From NCBI RefSeq assembly GCF_026013475.1, contig NZ_JAPDPH010000007.1, forward strand, positions 1-64,000: a DNA stretch of 64,000 nucleotides. The letters run 5' to 3'. Positions 57,502-64,000 of the stretch are shown one piece after another. The DNA is from Micromonospora yasonensis. Lineage in GTDB: Bacteria; Actinomycetota; Actinomycetes; Mycobacteriales; Micromonosporaceae. Position 1 is the stretch's first letter. Every line of letters starts with the position of its first letter. The notes below the pieces were generated by a model. It was not told the DNA's origin. It saw only the letters and a list, made by a program, of their open reading frames with translations, and did not search any database. Made by a program: the position numbers and the translations under genes.

Positions 57502-57921
57502 TCAGACGGCGTGCACCAACCGGAAGCGCTCGAGCACCACCAGTGTCTCGTCGTCAACGATGAAATCGGGATCGCCCAGCTCTGCACGCACTTCCGCGCT
57601 GTGCCAGAACGCCTCGTGCCCTGCTCGCCACTGCGCCACCGACTTGTCTCCCTCGCCCTCGTCCAAGGCGTGTTGCAGGTCGACATCGGCGAGCCGTACC
57701 ACCCGCACCTCGGTCAACTCAATCACCGCTACCCGCCGGTCCTCAGAGTCCACCACCGCCGATCGCTCGCCGACCTCCGGCAGTGGTTCATTCGCGCATT
57801 CGTAGCCGACCAGCAGTGCGGAAGTGGTGGTCTTCGCGCCGGACAGGATCGCGGCCACCAACTTGTCCCGCAGCGGCCCGGGGAACGCGAACTCAGCACG
57901 CGGAAGATCATCGAGTTCCAT
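57502..57921 (-). CDS. ASCH-domain protein
   Basis: A 139-residue ASCH-fold protein: AEFAFPGPLRDKLVAAILSG, KTTTSALLVGYECANEPLPE, VGERSAVVDSEDRRVAVIEL and VAQWRAGHEAFWHSAEVRAE. ASCH domains bind RNA or modified nucleotides; some act as cytidine amidohydrolases. It is autonomous here and located in the tRNA-Val element, so it is cargo rather than a core function. Confidence 0.85.
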   Translation of the reverse strand: MELDDLPRAEFAFPGPLRDKLVAAILSGAKTTTSALLVGYECANEPLPEVGERSAVVDSEDRRVAVIELTEVRVVRLADVDLQHALDEGEGDKSVAQWRAGHEAFWHSAEVRAELGDPDFIVDDETLVVLERFRLVHAV

Positions 57922-58166
57922 CCGGGAAGGGTACGCGAACTGGCCAGCCGCGAGCGACCTCTCGCTTACAAGGCGGTTTCCGGCGACGGCCGCGGCGTCC
58001 GTAACCGTTCGGGACGTCCGCGACCTTTGCTTGATCCGTCCGGTGGTGTCCGCCGACGGTCAGCTCCGTTGATGTCAGCTGCGGATGTCAGCCGAAGCGC
58101 TGAGCTCCGACCGCCACGCCGGCACGGGAAGCCGGCAACCTCACCGACGGTGCCAGCGGCCCGGCA
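57922..58166. other. Non-coding gap upstream of ASCH, downstream of SUKH
   Basis: About 245 nt of ordinary GC-rich DNA; presumably the ASCH promoter lies here. No specific element identified. Confidence 0.4.
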
Positions 58167-58830
58167 CTAGGTCTGGCGAGAGGAGTAGAGGCAGACGTGG
58201 TTGAGATAGGTGGGCGTTTCCCGTCGAGGCTTGCGACCGGCAGGTGAGGTGAGAGCGTCCCAGTCGTCGGCGCTCATCGGGAATGGCCCCCAGTGCGGCA
58301 GGTAGAAGGGTCGCCGCGGTGGGGCGGCCACCGTGAACGGCTTGAACTCCGGATCCGCGATCACGCGATAGACGAACTCGGCCGTCGATATGTCGAGCTG
58401 GTGCCACGGCTCGATGCCGTCCCACCGAGCGACCACAGGCCACCGGTCGGTCTCCACGGCGCGGTCCGCCAGCCAGTAGTACTCCCCTTCGGTCTGATCG
58501 CTGCCCCATTGGATCAGCCCCGACCCCCTTGTCAGGCTCGTAAATCTCGTAGGGGGCCCACAACCGCGCGGAGTCATCACGGCTTGTCCACTGCCGGAAA
58601 AAATCCCACGTCCGAAGCAGCGGCTGCGCGTGATCGTCGGTCGGCCGCAGAAGGTCCAGGTACGCGTAGAACGCCCCCGGCACGAACCGCCGGCACAGCT
58701 CCTTGAAGTCCGATGGCAGGGCGACGCCGAGTTCCGCCTCCACCTGCTCCCAGTCGGCGCCGCCCTCAGGCTCGTGGCGCCATCCGGTCACGTCGATGAT
58801 CCGGTCGATCCACGTCAACTGATCATTCAC
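58167..58830 (-). pseudogene. SUKH (SMI1/KNR4) family protein gene with one-base frameshift
   Basis: Frame 1 from GTG 58830: LTWIDRIIDVTGWRHEPEGG, ADWEQVEAELGVALPSDFKE, LCRRFVPGAFYAYLDLLRPT, LWAPYEIYEPD. After a C5 run (58524-58528) the protein continues in another frame: GLIQWGSDQTEGEYYWLADR, WDGIEPWHQLDISTAEFVYR, ADPEFKPF, ending at 58167. Deleting one base joins the two halves into a normal ~220-residue SUKH protein, a family rich in immunity proteins for contact toxins. No toxin is encoded here. Indel or sequencing error cannot be told apart. Confidence 0.75.
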
Positions 58831-58893
58831 GGCCGGCAAAGTAACAGCACAGGCGGACATCCCCTCGCCTGCTCGTCACCCGCCCGCTGACCA

Positions 58894-58915
58894 TTGCTGT
58901 ACTTCGCTGCTGTAC
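58894..58915 (+). repeat. Right 22-bp repeat (possible integrase arm site)
   Basis: Exact copy of 56159-56180 in the same orientation, 49 nt inside the tRNA-proximal att repeat. Confidence 0.8.
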
Positions 58916-58923
58916 GGAAGCAG

Positions 58924-58957
58924 AAAGGCCACCTCCCGAACCCGGGAAGTGGCCTTT
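58924..58957 (-). terminator. tRNA-proximal terminator hairpin
   Basis: AAAGGCCACCTCCCG (58924-58938) pairs with CGGGAAGTGGCCTTT (58943-58957) with one mismatch and an AACC loop. It lies 9 nt past the tRNA 3' end and inside the element, so it probably terminates the tRNA after insertion. Confidence 0.7.
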
Positions 58958-58964
58958 GACCTGC

Positions 58965-59008
58965 GTGGGCGATACTGGGATCGAACCAGTGACCTCTTCG
59001 GTGTGAAC
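58965..59008 (-). repeat. Proximal att repeat within tRNA-Val (44 bp)
   Basis: The 3' half of the tRNA gene; identical to 56032-56075. This pairing defines the integrated segment. Confidence 0.85.
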
Positions 59009-59037
59009 GAAGCGCTCTCCCGCTGAGCTAATCGCCC
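58966..59037 (-). tRNA. tRNA-Val (anticodon CAC)
   Basis: A 72-nt cloverleaf on the minus strand. The acceptor stem GGGCGAT pairs with ATCGCCC, followed by discriminator A; CCA is not encoded. The D-arm contains AGCTCAGCGGGAGAGC; the anticodon stem CTTCG/CGAAG encloses loop TTCACAC, giving anticodon CAC (codon GTG). The T-arm contains GGTTCGATCCC. The 3' half is duplicated at 56032-56075, so the tRNA served as attB and was restored intact on this side. Confidence 0.93.
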
Positions 59038-59088
59038 TCAGCGCCGATGACTCTACCTGATCGAGACCGCGGACCAAAAACCCGGGGT

Positions 59089-59631
59089 TCAGTGCGTCGC
59101 GAGGTAGTGCAGGACCTGTGCGACGAGGTCGATGCCGAGGCTGTACTTCAGCGACAGCCACACCACGACGGACACGAAGACGAGCCCGACGACGCCGAGC
59201 ACGAAGCGCACTCCGAGCGACCGCCTGGTCACCCAACGCGTCCAGGCGTGGACGTTGCGGCGGGTGAAGGCGAGCAGCCGGCGGGCCCAGTGGAACTCGA
59301 CGGCCCAGACGCCGAGGCCGGCGATCACCAGCAGCCAGCCGGGGCCGGGCAGCGGGATGAGGGCGATACCCACGGTGACGATGATCGCGCCGAGGGCGCC
59401 GATGAAGATCTTGAGCGCGATGCGGCCGGTGGGGTTGGCCCGGATCAGCTCGAGGGTGGTGTGCAGCCGCCCCCGCCAGCCACGGCGACGGCGCTCCGCG
59501 AGCGAGACTCCGCCACCCTGCGGATCACTGTCGACTGGCACCTCGTTCCCCCGCCTTTCGGCTGCTCGGGCCGCTCCTTTCGGTGGGCCGGCCATGGTCG
59601 CGACGGGTTCCTCAGTGGAGCCGAGGACCAT
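59089..59631 (-). CDS. TIGR02611 family membrane protein
   Basis: A 180-residue protein. A cytoplasmic Arg-rich N-terminus (about 1-70) leads to two close hydrophobic segments around IALKIFIGALGAIIVTVGIA and LLVIAGLGVWAVEFHWARRL, linked by the hallmark PLPGPGW turn, and a third helix near VLGVVGLVFVSVVVWLSL. The family is actinobacterial with unknown function. ATG 59631 has GGGGGTGGAA upstream; GTG 59637 is two codons earlier. Confidence 0.85.
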   Translation of the reverse strand: MVLGSTEEPVATMAGPPKGAARAAERRGNEVPVDSDPQGGGVSLAERRRRGWRGRLHTTLELIRANPTGRIALKIFIGALGAIIVTVGIALIPLPGPGWLLVIAGLGVWAVEFHWARRLLAFTRRNVHAWTRWVTRRSLGVRFVLGVVGLVFVSVVVWLSLKYSLGIDLVAQVLHYLATH

Positions 59632-59902
59632 TTCCACCCCCAGTGTCGCCCGGGACCGTCACCCCTGCTGACGACTGGACGTTACCGGAGTAAGTCGACG
59701 ACTGAACCACCCGTTGCCGGGCGGGATCACGGACTGGGCGAAGCGGAATCCTACAAGAATTTTCACGTTCTCGGAGGCGTTCCAACCCCCTTCCCACCAC
59801 TGGGTGAAGTCAGCGTATGGCGGAGCGTAGCCAGGAGTAGCGCCTGAGTATGGGAAAAGCGGGACACGCGCGTTCCGCAGCGGTGCCGGGGGGAGAACGT
59901 CC
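59632..59902. other. Intergenic region upstream of the SsgB-like gene
   Basis: About 270 nt containing the divergent promoters of the TIGR02611 and SsgB-like genes. AT-richer patches lie at 59748-59772 and 59845-59865; no consensus pair is certain. Confidence 0.4.
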
Positions 59903-60334
59903 ATGAGTGTCATCCGACCGACGACCGTAGAGGTCGAGACGTCGCTAAGGCTCGTCGCGCCTGACGCCACCGCATTGCCGGTGCGTGCCAGTCTGCGTTA
60001 CGACCCTGCTGACCCGTATGCGGTCCACGTCCTATTTCACGCCGAATCTGCCGGCGGCGAGGCGGTGAGCTGGTCGTTCGCCCGCGAACTGCTGGTCACC
60101 GGGCTCGACGAGCCGGCCGGCATCGGCGACGTCCGGGTGTGGCCATGGGCCACCCCGCGCGGCGACTTCGTCGCGCTCGCGCTGTCGTCCCCGGACGGCA
60201 ACGCCCTCTTCGAGGTCCCGCGCAGCGTTCTCGTGCGCTTCCTGCGCCGGACCTACGTCGTCGTCCCGCGCGGCCGCGAGGCCGAGCACCTGGACGTCGA
60301 CACGGCGGTGAACCGGCTGCTCGCCGGCCGCTGA
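59903..60334 (+). CDS. SsgA/SsgB-family sporulation and cell-division regulator
   Basis: A 143-residue SsgA-like protein closest in pattern to SsgB: VETSLRLVAPDATALPVRAS, LRYDPADPYAVHVLFHAESA, VSWSFARELLVTGLDEPAG, DVRVWPWATPRGDFVALALS and LEVPRSVL-like FEVPRSVLVRFLRRTYVVVP. SsgB recruits FtsZ to future septum sites in sporulating actinomycetes (established in Streptomyces). GGGGGGAGAACGTCC precedes the ATG. This gene is the best single marker that the organism sporulates. Confidence 0.9.
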   Translation: MSVIRPTTVEVETSLRLVAPDATALPVRASLRYDPADPYAVHVLFHAESAGGEAVSWSFARELLVTGLDEPAGIGDVRVWPWATPRGDFVALALSSPDGNALFEVPRSVLVRFLRRTYVVVPRGREAEHLDVDTAVNRLLAGR

Positions 60335-60404
60335 CGACGTACCACGGGGCCGCGCGGATCTGCCGAGTCCGCGCGGCCCCGGGCCGTCAGCCAGGGGTAC
60401 GACG

Positions 60405-61184
60405 TCAGCCGTGCGTCGTGATCCCACCGTCGACCGGGATCACCGCCCCGGTCAGGTACGCCCCGGCCCGCGACGACAGGTAGATCGCGGCACCCGCCAT
60501 GTCCTCGGGCCGGCCGATCCGCCCGAGTGGCACCTGCTGCTCGATCGCCGCCCGGGACGCCGGGTCGTCCAGCGCGAAGGCCATCATCTTGCTCTCGAAC
60601 GGCCCCGGCGCGATCGCGTTGACCGTGATCCGCTCGCCGGCGAGCTGGTGGGCGAGGTTGCGGGTGAGCATGTGCACGGCCGCCTTGGTGGCGGAGTACG
60701 CGTACACCTCCATCCACGGCACGCGGAGGCCGTCGATCGACCCGATGTTGATCACGCGGGCCGGGTCGTCGGCGGTGGCTGCCGTGCGTAGTGCCGGCAG
60801 CAGCGCGGTGGTGAGCCGGAAGACGGCCTTGACGTTGACCGCCCAGAGCTTGTCGAAGGCGCTCTCCGGGTACGATTCCAGCGGCGCGCCCCAGGTGGCG
60901 CCGGCGTTGTTCACCAGCACGTCGAGCCGGTCGCCGGTGCGTTCCCGCACGGCCGCGGCCAGCCCCAGCGCGCCCTCGTCGTGGCTGAGGTCGGCGGGGA
61001 TCGCCTCGCACGAGCCCTCGGCGGCGAGTTCCTTGGCCACGGTCTCGCAGACGTCGGCCTTCCGTGCGGAGATGATCACCTTCGCGCCGGCCTGCACGAA
61101 GCCCCGGGCGATCATCAGCCCGATCCCTCGTGAGCCACCGGTGACCAGGACCGTCTTACCTTCGACCGAGAACAGATCCGTCAT
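60405..61184 (-). CDS. SDR family oxidoreductase
   Basis: A 259-residue classical SDR: VLVTGGSRGIGLMIARGFVQ (cofactor), LDVLVNNAGATWGAPLESYP (NNAG), VINIGSIDGLRVPWMEVYAY with catalytic Ser and YSATK (Tyr, Lys), then VNAIAPGPFESKMMAFAL. The G-G-S-R-G-I-G motif with Arg favours NADP(H). The substrate is unknown. ATG 61184 is used; ATG 61190 is two codons upstream. It is divergent from an AraC regulator with a 12-bp palindrome between them. Confidence 0.9.
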   Translation of the reverse strand: MTDLFSVEGKTVLVTGGSRGIGLMIARGFVQAGAKVIISARKADVCETVAKELAAEGSCEAIPADLSHDEGALGLAAAVRERTGDRLDVLVNNAGATWGAPLESYPESAFDKLWAVNVKAVFRLTTALLPALRTAATADDPARVINIGSIDGLRVPWMEVYAYSATKAAVHMLTRNLAHQLAGERITVNAIAPGPFESKMMAFALDDPASRAAIEQQVPLGRIGRPEDMAGAAIYLSSRAGAYLTGAVIPVDGGITTHG

Positions 61185-61247
61185 GCCCATCCCATCGCGA
61201 GTCGGCGGTGGTCGCGGGCCGGTCCGGCGGTCCGGCGACCCTGGCGC

Positions 61248-61259
61248 TACCGATCGGTA
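61248..61259. promoter_or_regulatory. Palindrome TACCGATCGGTA between SDR and AraC genes
   Basis: A perfect 12-bp palindrome about 60 nt from the SDR start and 95 nt from the AraC start. Its length and symmetry resemble a TetR-type site, although the adjacent regulator is AraC-type. Confidence 0.5.
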
Positions 61260-61353
61260 ACCTAACTGTCCCGCGTCCGGGGCGACAAGACCGGCCCCGA
61301 GCGGTGGAAATGCCGAGATGCAGGATGCACCTCGGCCGGTTAACGTCGAGTCG

Positions 61354-62268
61354 ATGGTCACTACCGGACAGCGCCCCCCGTCCAGCCGTACCGACCTGCC
61401 TCCCCTCCGACCCGGTGCCGACGAGATCGCCACCGGAGCGCTCGCCGACCTCGCGCCCGAGTCCGGCTGGCCCCGCCCGGTCCTGCTCGACGCCGAGCTG
61501 CTGATCCTGGTCACCGGCGGTCACGGCACGGCCGAGCTGGACTTCCGGGCGCTGCCCTGCCGGCCCGGCACGCTGCTGCGGGTCCGCCCCGGCCAGGTGC
61601 TGCGCTGCCTCGGCCCGCAGCTGGACGCCACGGTGGTGCGCTGGGGCGCCGGGACGCTGCGCGGGCTGGACGTCGACCCGGACGCGGTGCCGACGTACCG
61701 GCAGCTCGCCGGGGAGGACGAGGACGCGGTGATCAGCGAGGTGACCCAGCTGGCAGTGGACGCCGACCGGCACGCCAGGATACCCGCCGCCGCGCCGCTG
61801 CTCCGCCACCAGCTCGCCGTGCTGCTGCTGCGGCTGAGCCTGCTGCCCGTCGCCGAGGGACCGGCGCAGCACCGGGCGGAGACGGAGACCTTCCGCCGGC
61901 TCTGCCGGGAGGTGGAACGCGGCTACCAGTACACCCGCCGGGTGGAGGATTACGCCGCCAGGCTCGGCTGTTCGGTGCGTACGCTCACCCGCGCCTGCCT
62001 GGCGGTGACCGGCCGCAGCGCCAAGCAGGTGATCGACGAGCGGGTGGCGTTGCAGGCCAGCCGACTGCTCGCCGCCACCGACGAGCCGATCGCCCGGATC
62101 GGCCGCTGGCTCGGCTTCCCCGAGCCGACCAACTTCGGCCGATTCTTCACCCGCGAGGTGGGGGTCAGCCCGGGCGCGTTCCGGGCCGCCCGGGCACGGC
62201 CGATCCCGGTCCGCATGGTGCGCCCCCGTCCGCCCGCCGACTCCCCCAGCCCGGCGCCCCAGGCATGA
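61354..62268 (+). CDS. AraC-family transcriptional regulator
   Basis: A 304-residue regulator. An N-terminal cupin-like domain (about 25-130; VLLDAELLILVTGGHGTAEL, LPCRPGTLLRVRPGQVLRCL) is joined to the double-HTH AraC domain (about 185-285; VERGYQYTRRVEDYAARLGC, SVRTLTRACLAVTGRSAKQV, WLGFPEPTNFGRFFTREVGV). ATG 61354 lies 7 nt after TAACGT (61341-61346), pointing to a leaderless start. It probably controls the divergent SDR gene. Confidence 0.9.
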   Translation: MVTTGQRPPSSRTDLPPLRPGADEIATGALADLAPESGWPRPVLLDAELLILVTGGHGTAELDFRALPCRPGTLLRVRPGQVLRCLGPQLDATVVRWGAGTLRGLDVDPDAVPTYRQLAGEDEDAVISEVTQLAVDADRHARIPAAAPLLRHQLAVLLLRLSLLPVAEGPAQHRAETETFRRLCREVERGYQYTRRVEDYAARLGCSVRTLTRACLAVTGRSAKQVIDERVALQASRLLAATDEPIARIGRWLGFPEPTNFGRFFTREVGVSPGAFRAARARPIPVRMVRPRPPADSPSPAPQA

Positions 62269-62275
62269 TGGCAGC

Positions 62276-62731
62276 GTGCAGATCTCCGCGCGCGGCGACT
62301 ACGCGGTCCGGGCCGCGCTGAGCCTGGCCCAGGCGTACCCCCGCCTGCTGTCCACCCAGGCCATCGCCGCCGAGCAGGACATGCCCCGCAAGTTCCTGGA
62401 GGCGGTGCTGGCGGACCTGCGCCGGGCCGGGATCGTCCGGGCGCAGCGCGGTGCCGAGGGCGGCTACACGCTGGCCCGGCCGCCGCGCGAGGTCACCGTC
62501 GGGCAGATCCTGCGGGCCGTCGACGGCCCGTTGGCCGGGGTACGCGGGATGCGCCCCGAGCAGACCCGGTACGAGGGCGCGGCGGAGAACCTGCCCCGGC
62601 TCTGGGTGGCGGTGCGCGCCTCGGTGCGTCGGGTGGTCGACGAGGTGAGCCTCGCCGACCTGGTCACCGGCCGCCTTCCGGCCCACGTCCGCAAGCTGAC
62701 CGGCCTCCCCGGCGCCTGGGAACCCCGCTGA
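62276..62731 (+). CDS. Rrf2-family regulator without cysteine
   Basis: A 151-residue Rrf2 winged-helix protein: ISARGDYAVRAALSLAQAYP, STQAIAAEQDMPRKFLEAVL, LRRAGIVRAQRGAEGGYTLA and REVTVGQILRAVDGPLAGVR. It contains no Cys at all, so it cannot bind an Fe-S cluster as IscR, NsrR or RsrR do; CymR is a known precedent for a non-cluster Rrf2 regulator. It starts 7 nt after the AraC stop; CATGAT 6 nt before GTG 62276 may allow separate leaderless expression. Confidence 0.9.
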   Translation: MQISARGDYAVRAALSLAQAYPRLLSTQAIAAEQDMPRKFLEAVLADLRRAGIVRAQRGAEGGYTLARPPREVTVGQILRAVDGPLAGVRGMRPEQTRYEGAAENLPRLWVAVRASVRRVVDEVSLADLVTGRLPAHVRKLTGLPGAWEPR

Positions 62732-62840
62732 CCCCCGCTCCGGTCACCGTCCATGGCGGAGGCGGGCCGGTTTCGCGGAACAGCGCTTCGGGCATGTTCG
62801 ATGCGGCAGAGGCAGCCAGCGATACGAGAGGAGCCCGGCG

Positions 62841-63020
62841 ATGGGCATCGTGTTCCGCAAGCGGCAGAAGTTCGGCCCGCTGATCCTGAACTTCACCGAG
62901 CACGGCTTCTCGTCCTGGAGCATCAAGATCGGCAAGTGGTCGTGGAACTCCCGGACCCGGGCCCACCGGGTCGACCTGCCGGGGCCGCTGTCCTGGAAGC
63001 AGGACAAGTCCCGGGCGTGA
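62841..63020 (+). CDS. DUF4236 family small protein
   Basis: A 59-residue protein with the DUF4236 layout: an N-terminal MGIVFRKRQKFGPLILNF (R-K-R and F-G-P like the family's RFRK/GP), a short beta hairpin and HRVDLPGPLSWKQD. Basic and probably folded as a small beta unit; function unknown. AGGAG precedes ATG 62841. Missed by a 60-residue size cut-off. Confidence 0.75.
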   Translation: MGIVFRKRQKFGPLILNFTEHGFSSWSIKIGKWSWNSRTRAHRVDLPGPLSWKQDKSRA

Positions 63021-63112
63021 CGTCCCGAGGTCGGGCGGGGTGCCGGTGGGGTTCTTCGGCACCCCGCCCGACGTCCGGGCATCCGATCGTCCGGCTCGGG
63101 CGTCCTTCGTGG

Positions 63113-64000
63113 TCAGGCGGATGACGCGGCGTCCCCGGCCGGAGCGGTGCTGATCACCGCGTCGCCGCCGAGCCGGCCGTGCTCGGGGTCGCGGGTCACC
63201 GCCCCGGAGGCGAGCAGCGAGGTCAGCGCCCGGTTCGCGTCGGCGGCCCGGTAGACGGTCGAGGTGGCCGTGAAGCGGCGCAGCTCGGTGACCGTACGCG
63301 GGCCGGAGCGGGCGAGTTCGGCCAGCAGTTCCCGGCGCAGCGGGCCGGGGTCCGGGGCGAGGCTGATGTCGAGCAGTCGCCCGGCCGGGTCGGCCGGGTC
63401 CCGGTAGCGGACCCCGGCGTACTCGTCGACCGCCCAGAGCGCGTCCTTGACGGCTTCGAGGCTCCGGTCGGAGCCGCTGGCATAGGCCAGCAGCCGGGCC
63501 GCCCCACCCTCGGCGGGGACCAGCTCCACCTCGGTGACCAGCGGGAACCCGGCCGCGGCCAGGGCCTGCCGGACGGGTCGACCGGGCGCGGTGACCAGCA
63601 GCAGCTCGGCCGGGCGGCCGGTGGCCACGGCGGCCAGCAGGGCCGGGTCGGGCGCGCCGCCGTCGACCACGGCGAGGAGTGGGGCGCCGGCCGCGCCGGC
63701 GGCCTTGAGCGCCACCGGCAGCCGGTCCGGGTGGCCGGGCACCACGTGCACGGCCACGTCCGCCGGCAGGCCGGCCTCGGCCGCGCCGAGGCGGGCCGGC
63801 AGGTCCGCGCCGCCCTCGGCGAGCACCAGCACGGTCAGCCGCCGGCCGCGCAGCCGGTCGGCGAACTCGGCCACCACCCGCAGCGCGGCCTCCGCGCCGG
63901 CGGTGTCGTCCCCGGCGTACGCGAGGGCCAGGGTGGCCCGCCGGGAGCGGTGCAACGCTCCCGGCAGCCAGTGGTCGAGCTGCCGGACGAGCAGCTCGCG
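63113..64000 (-). CDS. TcmP-like three-Cys-motif partner protein (5' end outside window)
   Basis: The last 295 residues of a protein whose start is beyond base 64000. The visible N-terminal part (RELLVRQLDHWLPGALHRSR, RATLALAYAGDDTAGAEAAL) resembles TcmP-type proteins (K-x-x-L-L-x-x-Y-L-D-x-W-L then F-A-G-P-G). The C-terminus has a wHTH-like module (LEAVKDALWAVDEYAGVRYR, LRRELLAELARSGPRTVTEL, YRAADANRALTSLLASGAVT) as in the GMT-like wHTH. TcmP proteins act with a radical-SAM/three-Cys partner not visible here. The assignment rests on pattern memory. Confidence 0.55.
   Translation of the reverse strand, partial: RELLVRQLDHWLPGALHRSRRATLALAYAGDDTAGAEAALRVVAEFADRLRGRRLTVLVLAEGGADLPARLGAAEAGLPADVAVHVVPGHPDRLPVALKAAGAAGAPLLAVVDGGAPDPALLAAVATGRPAELLLVTAPGRPVRQALAAAGFPLVTEVELVPAEGGAARLLAYASGSDRSLEAVKDALWAVDEYAGVRYRDPADPAGRLLDISLAPDPGPLRRELLAELARSGPRTVTELRRFTATSTVYRAADANRALTSLLASGAVTRDPEHGRLGGDAVISTAPAGDAASSA

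Larger units (their letters stand above)
56032..58964. mobile_element. Residual integrated element at tRNA-Val(CAC), without integrase
   Basis: The segment is bounded by a 44-bp direct repeat consisting of the tRNA-Val 3' half (56032-56075 and 58965-59008). Just inside each end is an identical 22-bp repeat (56159-56180 and 58894-58915). Contents, in order: three tiny overlapping genes, a divergent GntR regulator, an ASCH protein and a frameshifted SUKH protein. There is no integrase, excisionase, Rep or Tra gene. Repeat placement and the GntR/KorSA-like regulator match an AICE or plasmid-derived element reduced by deletion, or a satellite mobilised in trans. Confidence 0.75.

Noticed and set aside
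1-64000. CRISPR array, insertion sequence with transposase, or large biosynthetic cluster
   Set aside because: No regularly spaced repeats, no transposase or terminal inverted repeats, and no PKS, NRPS, lantipeptide or terpene core genes were seen. The SARP and PPTase genes alone do not make a cluster.

Overview
The window is very GC-rich actinobacterial DNA. Codons nearly all end in G or C, GTG starts are common, and adjacent genes often overlap by GTGA or ATGA. Three systems point to a spore-forming filamentous actinomycete, most likely Micromonosporaceae (Micromonospora or a relative; inference from gene content, no search was run): a ShbA-type ECF sigma factor with an RsdA-like anti-sigma factor, an SsgB-like sporulation protein, and the PptH/PptT pair.

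Regions. 1-4,900: end of a sugar/cell-envelope group (SDR plus family 9 glycosyltransferase), an alpha/beta hydrolase, two small lineage-type proteins, a DUF72 protein and a DinB/DUF664 relic. 4,960-9,730: a membrane-anchored protein, a secreted subtilisin, and the coupled operon shbA-rsdA-like-Pr6Pr. 9,740-16,700: glycogen-debranching-type glucosidase coupled to an SCP2-like protein, DinB, 2H phosphoesterase, GNAT, a leaderless ArsR/SRPBCC pair, and an unusual coupled pair in which a STAS protein and a HATPase kinase both carry a MEDS sensory domain. 16,800-30,900: a DivIVA-like coiled coil, an AfsR/SARP regulator, several hydrolases, a broken MFS gene, pip, a nucleotidyltransferase, the pptH-pptT operon, an XRE/SnoaL divergent pair, a cyclophilin and a D-threonine-aldolase-like enzyme. 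30,900-44,500: a MerR-controlled membrane gene, DUF5709, a 1,520-residue secreted modular protein facing an orphan winged-helix regulator, AlkD-like, FUSC, ArsR/VOC, a STAND (XRE-NB-ARC-TPR) protein, CMD/AhpD and DUF1801. 44,700-53,200: ABC exporter, PucR regulator facing a D-amino-acid dehydrogenase, DksA-like, stand-alone TOPRIM, methyltransferase/membrane protein, TetR.

53,400-59,040 is a scarred accessory region. A membrane gene is frameshifted into its downstream regulator, two truncated genes collide, and an APH-like kinase follows. Then comes a 2.9-kb insertion at a tRNA-Val(CAC) gene. It is bounded by a 44-bp direct repeat of the tRNA 3' half and, just inside, by an identical 22-bp repeat at each end. 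It holds a GntR regulator, three tiny overlapping genes, an ASCH protein and a frameshifted SUKH protein, but no integrase, so it looks like the residue of an AICE-type element. 59,080-64,000 returns to core genes: TIGR02611, SsgB-like, SDR/AraC, a cysteine-free Rrf2 regulator, DUF4236 and a TcmP-like protein that runs off the end.

A recurring theme is the leaderless start: many genes have a -10-like hexamer (TANNNT or CAGGAT type) 6-8 nt before an ATG or GTG with no Shine-Dalgarno. Several operators (ArsR, MerR, PucR, TetR types) are visible as palindromes in divergent or autoregulated promoters.
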